Shown here piece by piece: positions 47,634 through 52,554 of a stretch of 52,554 bases of DNA. The notes under the pieces are model-generated. The model was not told the origin of the DNA. It did no database searches and saw nothing but the letters and a program-made list of their open reading frames with translations. The stretch is taken from positions 1 to 52,554 of the forward strand of contig JAEEGT010000113.1 in the NCBI GenBank assembly GCA_016280465.1. The letters run 5' to 3'. Numbering within the stretch: position 1 is the stretch's first letter; every line of letters starts with the position of its first letter. This DNA comes from Lachnospiraceae bacterium. GTDB lineage: Bacteria; Bacillota; Clostridia; Lachnospirales; Lachnospiraceae. A program made the translations under genes and the position numbers.

Positions 47634-49373
47634 TCATTTACCTGCCAAAACCCTCTCAATAGCACCAAACTTACACATCTGGGCACAAAGATTGCACCCG
47701 TTACACATTGTCTGATTGATATATACTGTTCCGTCCGAATTCTTTGTGATGGCGGGGCATCCCGGTCTTAAGCAGGCGCCGCACTTCATGCACTTCTCGG
47801 GTAAGGGTCTGCACTTATAAGGGAATACCTGACCCTTAAGGAGCGCGCAGGGAGCCTGGCATATAACGACGGAAACCTCTTCCCTTGCGGTCTCTTCCTT
47901 AAGGACACGCACCAGCTCTTCCTGGTCGAAGGAGCTTACGCAGACCACATGTTCAATGCCCATTGCCCTGCAAAGAGCGGGTATGTCGATGGCGTAGGTA
48001 GACTCTCCCATAAGGGTCTTACCTGTAGCGGCGTGATCCTGATGTCCTGTCATTCCGGTGGTGGAATTGTCGAGAATAAGAACGGTACCGGTGGCCTTGT
48101 TGTAGACCATGTTCATAAGGGAATTCACACCTGTATGAAGGAAGGTGGAATCACCTATGACCGCAACCCAGTCCCTTACATATTCTTTGCCTTTTGCTTT
48201 TTCCATGCCGTGAAGAGTGGATATGCTGGAACCCATGCAGACTGCGGTCTCCACCACATTAAGGGGCGCAACGGCACCCAGGGTGTAGCATCCGATATCT
48301 CCGGCAGCATGAAGTTTGAGTTTCTTTAAAGCGGTGTATACGCTTCTGTGAGGACATCCGGGACAAAGAATGGGCGGACGTGCGGGAACCTTGGCGGCAT
48401 CCGCGATGTCTGTCTCTTTGTTAAGAGCCTTTCTGAGCATATTTGCACTGTATTCGCCCTGCACCGTAAAGATCTCTTTGCCGATGCACTTGATGCCCAT
48501 GGCACGGACCTGCTCCTCGATAACGGGCTCAAGTTCCTCAAAGATATAAAGCGTCTCGATCTCCTTCGCAAACTCAGCTACAAGGCTCTTGGGAAGGGGA
48601 TGTACCATACCAAGCTTTAAGACACTTGCCTCGGGGCAGACTTCCTTAACGTACTGGTAAGCGATACCGGAAGTGATAAAGCCCACCTTCTTATCGCCCC
48701 ATTCGATCCTGTTTATGGGGAAATCATGACCGTCCTCGGCCATTTTCTTTAAACGTTCCTCCACATAAAGGTGACGTTTCTTGGCCATTCCGGGCATCAT
48801 GACATTCTTCTGTATGTTCTTTTCGTAGGGCTTGTCGGGAATATCCTCGCGGTCCTTTAAAGTTACCACACCCTGGGAATGTCCCAGTCTTGTGGTGGTG
48901 CGCATGATCACGGGAGTATCGTACTTTTCCGACAGTTCAAAAGAGTATTTCAAGAATTCCTTGGCTTCCTCGGAATCGGAGGGCTCGATGACGGGAACCA
49001 TGGAGGCTCTTCCGATCATGCGGGTATCCTGCTCGTTCTGGGAACTGTAAAGACCGGGGTCGTCTGCGACCACCAATACAAAGCCACCGTTCACTCCTAT
49101 ATATGAAGCGGTATACAAAGGATCGCTTGCCACATTGAGACCCACGTGCTTCATGGAGCACATGGCTCTGACGCCGCTCATGGAAGCACCTATGGCCACC
49201 TCACAGGCAACCTTTTCATTGGGTGACCACTCGCAGTATATTTCGGGATAATTTACCAGATTCTCGCTTATCTCGGTACTGGGGGTTCCGGGATATGCGG
49301 CACTGACCTTGACTCCCGCTTCGTATGCACCGCGGGCGATGGCCGCGTTGCCCAGCATTACCTTCTTTTCCAT
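47634..49373 (-). CDS. iorA: indolepyruvate ferredoxin oxidoreductase alpha subunit
   Basis: MLGNAAIARGAYEAGVKVSAAYPGTPSTEISE...CPGCPHRSVYTALKKL...C-terminal 2x[4Fe-4S] cysteines. Confidence 0.97.
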   Translation of the reverse strand: MEKKVMLGNAAIARGAYEAGVKVSAAYPGTPSTEISENLVNYPEIYCEWSPNEKVACEVAIGASMSGVRAMCSMKHVGLNVASDPLYTASYIGVNGGFVLVVADDPGLYSSQNEQDTRMIGRASMVPVIEPSDSEEAKEFLKYSFELSEKYDTPVIMRTTTRLGHSQGVVTLKDREDIPDKPYEKNIQKNVMMPGMAKKRHLYVEERLKKMAEDGHDFPINRIEWGDKKVGFITSGIAYQYVKEVCPEASVLKLGMVHPLPKSLVAEFAKEIETLYIFEELEPVIEEQVRAMGIKCIGKEIFTVQGEYSANMLRKALNKETDIADAAKVPARPPILCPGCPHRSVYTALKKLKLHAAGDIGCYTLGAVAPLNVVETAVCMGSSISTLHGMEKAKGKEYVRDWVAVIGDSTFLHTGVNSLMNMVYNKATGTVLILDNSTTGMTGHQDHAATGKTLMGESTYAIDIPALCRAMGIEHVVCVSSFDQEELVRVLKEETAREEVSVVICQAPCALLKGQVFPYKCRPLPEKCMKCGACLRPGCPAITKNSDGTVYINQTMCNGCNLCAQMCKFGAIERVLAGK

Positions 49374-49431
49374 TATATGTGAATTCCTCCTTATGACTTA
49401 CAAAATAATATTCTGCTCCGCAGACAGCTAA

Positions 49432-50100
49432 CTACGATAAATACGGGAACGCCGATATCATCATCTGCCCGCCGAAGTAAAGGATCAGTGATATAAGTGA
49501 CCAGCCGTAGGTACTTCCGAAGGCTTTGTTCCTGGCAAGGAGCCAGTCCGAAAGCACGAGGGATATAACCCCGTAGCCCATGAGCACTCTCCCCGGTTCT
49601 CCGGTAAGGATCCCCGCAAGACCCATGGCAAAAGAAGCACTGATCACCAGATTGTATATTATCCACATGATGCGGTACTTTTTCCCCAGGTATTTTACGG
49701 AAAGAGCCGTTCCGAGTACCACAAGGATCAAAAAGCACACGATTGATGCGGAGTTGATCTCATTGCCCAACATAAGCATGGCGATCACATAGACGATATG
49801 CGCCGCTCCGAAAAGAAGGCCTCCGCGGAAGAATCTTACCTCAATGACCAGGTCTCCCGCAGCACAAAGTACCATTCCCGCGCAAAGCAGGATCATGGGG
49901 ACGGTGCCAAAGCCTGCAATGTACAAAACCGTCACTCCGAAAATAAGGATCAGTAACGGAACACCGATACAGGCCCCTTTCCACAGGAGTTTCTTTTTCC
50001 TGGGAGTATGGTCGTATTTGCATCGGGTATACTTTGGTACCAAAAGCAGCATATCCGTAATATACAGCAGCGAAATGATCAGGTAAAAAGCATTAAACAC
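49432..50100 (-). CDS. YhhN family membrane protein (lysoplasmalogenase-like)
   Basis: Multi-TM; AGDLVIEVRFFRGGLLFGAAHIVYVIAML; GVISLVLSDWLLARNK. Confidence 0.8.
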   Translation of the reverse strand: MFNAFYLIISLLYITDMLLLVPKYTRCKYDHTPRKKKLLWKGACIGVPLLILIFGVTVLYIAGFGTVPMILLCAGMVLCAAGDLVIEVRFFRGGLLFGAAHIVYVIAMLMLGNEINSASIVCFLILVVLGTALSVKYLGKKYRIMWIIYNLVISASFAMGLAGILTGEPGRVLMGYGVISLVLSDWLLARNKAFGSTYGWSLISLILYFGGQMMISAFPYLS

Positions 50101-51073
50101 TCACCGTTTCCTCCAAAACAACCCATTTGGTGTTGCCCTCAGCGTACATGGTGGCACCGGGTATGGAACTGACGAACTTCTGGAACTGGGAATAGCCGTA
50201 TGCTTTGGGGGTAAAAGAAGGGATCTCCGCGTGGATCCGGTTTGACAGTTCGCCGATATCCAGGCCTTTCTTCCCCGCATCCCTGATAAGCTTCACCGCC
50301 AGAGCGTAAACATCCTTCTTGGTGGTGACTTCCTTAAGGGACACATAGTAAGCGTTGGCATTCTTATATAAGTTGAATTCCTTGGTCTCCTCGATCATGC
50401 GGGACAGGGAACTGTATCCGTAGTTACGGGTATCAAAGTCGGGATAAATGGCAACCAGCTTGCTGCCAAGTTCTCCAAGGTGAGTTGCGCGGCCGTTGTT
50501 GTCGTTGTCGGCTATGATATCGCTGATGACCGTATTGACAAAAGCTCTGGTAAGGGCTGCAGCGGGTTTCTTCTTGCTGTCTTTCTTTTTACCGGAATCG
50601 CTTTCATCCTGATCGATGAGGTTTTCAAGGGTAACGAATTTATCGCAGGCCATCCTGATGGAACGGGGAGTCTTGTCCTCGCCCATGACCACAACAAACA
50701 TCCTGGATTCTCTGAGTCTTGAGGCAAGTCTTGTAAAATCGCTGTCGCTGGAAACTATGCAAAAGCCGTCCACTTTGCCCGAATACAGTATATCCATGGC
50801 ATCGATTATAAGGGCGGAATCGGAAGAATTCTTGCCCACGGTGTTATTGTACTGCTGTATGGGAGTAATGGAATTGTCCAAAAGAACGTCCTTCCAGCTG
50901 TTCTTGGAAGTCTTGGTGAAGTCACCGTAGATACGTCTGTAGGAAAGATTTCCGTACTTGGTGGTCATCTCCTCGATGATACCTGATATATATTTGGGGG
51001 ATACATTGTCCCCGTCGATGAGCAGAGCAAAGTTCCTGTCCATCATGTCTCTTGAAATTGTCTCACTGTCCAT
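50093..51073 (-). CDS. NYN domain protein with tandem OST-HTH/LOTUS domains
   Basis: NFALLIDGDNVSPKYISGI...DGFCIVSSDSDFTRLASRLRE (NYN/LabA-like) plus two repeats YPDFDTRNYGYSSLSRMIEE / IPSFTPKAYGYSQFQKFVSS. Confidence 0.9.
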   Translation of the reverse strand: MDSETISRDMMDRNFALLIDGDNVSPKYISGIIEEMTTKYGNLSYRRIYGDFTKTSKNSWKDVLLDNSITPIQQYNNTVGKNSSDSALIIDAMDILYSGKVDGFCIVSSDSDFTRLASRLRESRMFVVVMGEDKTPRSIRMACDKFVTLENLIDQDESDSGKKKDSKKKPAAALTRAFVNTVISDIIADNDNNGRATHLGELGSKLVAIYPDFDTRNYGYSSLSRMIEETKEFNLYKNANAYYVSLKEVTTKKDVYALAVKLIRDAGKKGLDIGELSNRIHAEIPSFTPKAYGYSQFQKFVSSIPGATMYAEGNTKWVVLEETVSV

Positions 51074-52222
51074 TTATTTCTCCATTGTTCCCGTTGAGGG
51101 ATCGTAAAATTCATATCTGTCACGGCCGTTTTCTTTGGCCGCATATACAGCTCTGTCAGCCTTGGTGTATATACGGTTGCCGGTGTCGGACTCTCCTGCC
51201 ACACCGTCAAAAATACCTATACTGATAGTGGCGTGCTTACCCTTGGCTTTCTCAGGATGGTCAAGCTCGTGGACCTGAGCCAGGACGTCGCTTGCAAACT
51301 TTGCGGAATCCGAATCGCTTACGGGAACCCAGAAGGCCATGAATTCCTCACCGCCGATACGGCTGATGTTCACATCATATGCGGAAGCCATGTTCAAAAG
51401 GATCCGTCCCAGTCCCTCCAGCAGCTTGTCACCCTCGGGATGGCCGTAGGAATCGTTAAACTTCTTAAAATAGTCCACATCCATTATCATGCAGACTATG
51501 GGCTTGTTGCTTATATGAGATTCGGCAGCCATGACCTCCAGCCGTTCAAAAGCGTTACGGCGGTTCATAAGGCCTGTCAGGGGATCGGTGGTTGAATCCC
51601 TGAAAAGGTCGATGTTTCTTTTCTCCACCAGATCAAGAGTGTCCTCATGTTCCCACTTGTCCTTGGATTTCTTCCATGAAATGGTAAGCCCCATAACCGT
51701 GGCAATGATCCCGTTAACCAGGTCATGGGTACAGGCAACGATATCCTTGAAATAGAAAGAACATACCCCTAAAGCAACCAATGCCGCCAGCACCACCGCA
51801 ATGTTTCTTTTGGGCGATACATCAAAAGCGATGGGTACCGCTATAAGACCGCCCACCACCAAAGCGGCGGGATAATCGTTCAAGACGCCGCCGCAGTATA
51901 TACATATTGAAAGGATCATTATCTGAAACCAGGATATAAGCCGGTTTACTTTCACGGTAACACTGCGGCTGTCCTCGTTCTTAAGTTTAAACCCTATGAA
52001 ATTTAACAGAGTGGATATAACGGAGAATACCAGTAATCCGATCCCTCTGAACTTTTCGGTCGGAGATAATAAAAAAACCAGACCGAATAAGGATGCACAG
52101 ATCGCGCCTGTGGCACTCGCCGTACGAAGGAACTTGATATTGTCTCTGGCCACCCTGTAAGACAGCTCGTCAAATCGCGCTTTGCTCAGACCGTAGTATC
52201 GCCATTCTGAGTAGGAAAGCAT
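51074..52222 (-). CDS. membrane GGDEF (GGEEF) diguanylate cyclase
   Basis: 6-TM-like N-terminus; DPLTGLMNRRNAFERLE; ISRIGGEEFMAFW. Confidence 0.93.
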   Translation of the reverse strand: MLSYSEWRYYGLSKARFDELSYRVARDNIKFLRTASATGAICASLFGLVFLLSPTEKFRGIGLLVFSVISTLLNFIGFKLKNEDSRSVTVKVNRLISWFQIMILSICIYCGGVLNDYPAALVVGGLIAVPIAFDVSPKRNIAVVLAALVALGVCSFYFKDIVACTHDLVNGIIATVMGLTISWKKSKDKWEHEDTLDLVEKRNIDLFRDSTTDPLTGLMNRRNAFERLEVMAAESHISNKPIVCMIMDVDYFKKFNDSYGHPEGDKLLEGLGRILLNMASAYDVNISRIGGEEFMAFWVPVSDSDSAKFASDVLAQVHELDHPEKAKGKHATISIGIFDGVAGESDTGNRIYTKADRAVYAAKENGRDRYEFYDPSTGTMEK

Positions 52223-52329
52223 GCAGATTTCCCCCTTGTAAGTGGTTCTTCCATAGGTATTATTATAAGAACATACGCCCCATAAGTCAAACCCGCGGAG
52301 AAAAAATTTTAATAATTTAACGTATTACA

Positions 52330-52358
52330 TTGACAAAGTAATTTTTTTGTAATACATT
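52330..52358 (+). promoter_or_regulatory. sigma70-type promoter of SBP gene
   Basis: TTGACA-N17-TACATT; flanked by GTATTACA/TGTAATAC inverted repeat. Confidence 0.65.
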
Positions 52359-52383
52359 GTTTTTCAAACAAATAAAGAAAACC

Positions 52384-52404
52384 GCCCGTAACTCCTTTAC
52401 GGGC
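52384..52404 (+). promoter_or_regulatory. leader hairpin upstream of SBP gene
   Basis: GCCCGTAA-ctcct-TTACGGGC directly before the RBS. Confidence 0.5.
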
Positions 52405-52424
52405 ACATTTTCAGGAGGATCATT

Positions 52425-52554
52425 ATGAAGAAGACGACCAAGTTTTTAAGCCTTGTACTCACAGGTGCCATGATACTTGCAAGTTTCGCAGGCTGCGGTA
52501 ACGGCAAGTCCGGCGGCACCTTCAAGATCGGCGGTATCGGCCCCATCACCGGCG
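52425..52554 (+). CDS. branched-chain amino acid ABC transporter substrate-binding protein (partial)
   Basis: AGGAGG then MKKTTKFLSLVLTGAMILASFAGCGNGKSGGTFKIGGIGPITG; lipobox and FKIGGIGPITG. Confidence 0.85.
   Translation, partial: MKKTTKFLSLVLTGAMILASFAGCGNGKSGGTFKIGGIGPITG

Noticed and set aside
1-52554. Prophage, transposon, toxin-antitoxin or defence island
   Set aside because: No transposase, integrase, phage structural, restriction or Cas-like ORF seen; gene content is housekeeping/metabolic.

Overview
This 52.5 kb window looks like a chromosomal segment of a Lachnospiraceae-type Firmicute (inferred from gene content; about 48% GC by eye). Most genes are on the minus strand. Modules from left to right: (1) 5' end of pyruvate,phosphate dikinase; (2) a beta-mannan/galactomannan utilisation region (two GH130 phosphorylases, ManA, GH36 alpha-galactosidase, SGNH/CE2-like esterase) interleaved with signalling genes (HD-GYP regulator, lipoprotein SBP, pseudo-receiver/receiver protein, hybrid histidine kinase); (3) ABC-F ATPase and a PHP-HAD fusion phosphatase; (4) Maf, PPK1 and a DUF815 ATPase; (5) a MATE-folC-folE-folP-folBK operon; (6) LytTR/LiaF-like pair, nitroreductase and pyrBI; (7) CmpB-like membrane protein and two G3E GTPases, one with a long His/Asp metal-binding tract; (8) RNase P RNA; (9) TGS-uridine kinase, trmK, rpoD, dnaG and dgt; (10) an acidic-repeat/TM/MORN-like protein; (11) ACT, paaK, iorB, GGDEF, iorA, YhhN, NYN-LOTUS, GGDEF; (12) start of a branched-chain amino acid SBP. 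The most striking signal is one no gene explains: an 11-12 bp word, RTTATGTHAACY (core GTTATGTHAAC), occurring 15 times exactly and 5 more times with one mismatch, in both orientations, clustered in groups of 2-3 over 100-700 bp. It lies in unrelated genes, in several reading frames, and in intergenic DNA. About 0.1 exact copies would be expected by chance. It resembles a genome-wide iterated word (uptake-sequence-, HIP1- or chromosome-organisation-like) of unknown function.
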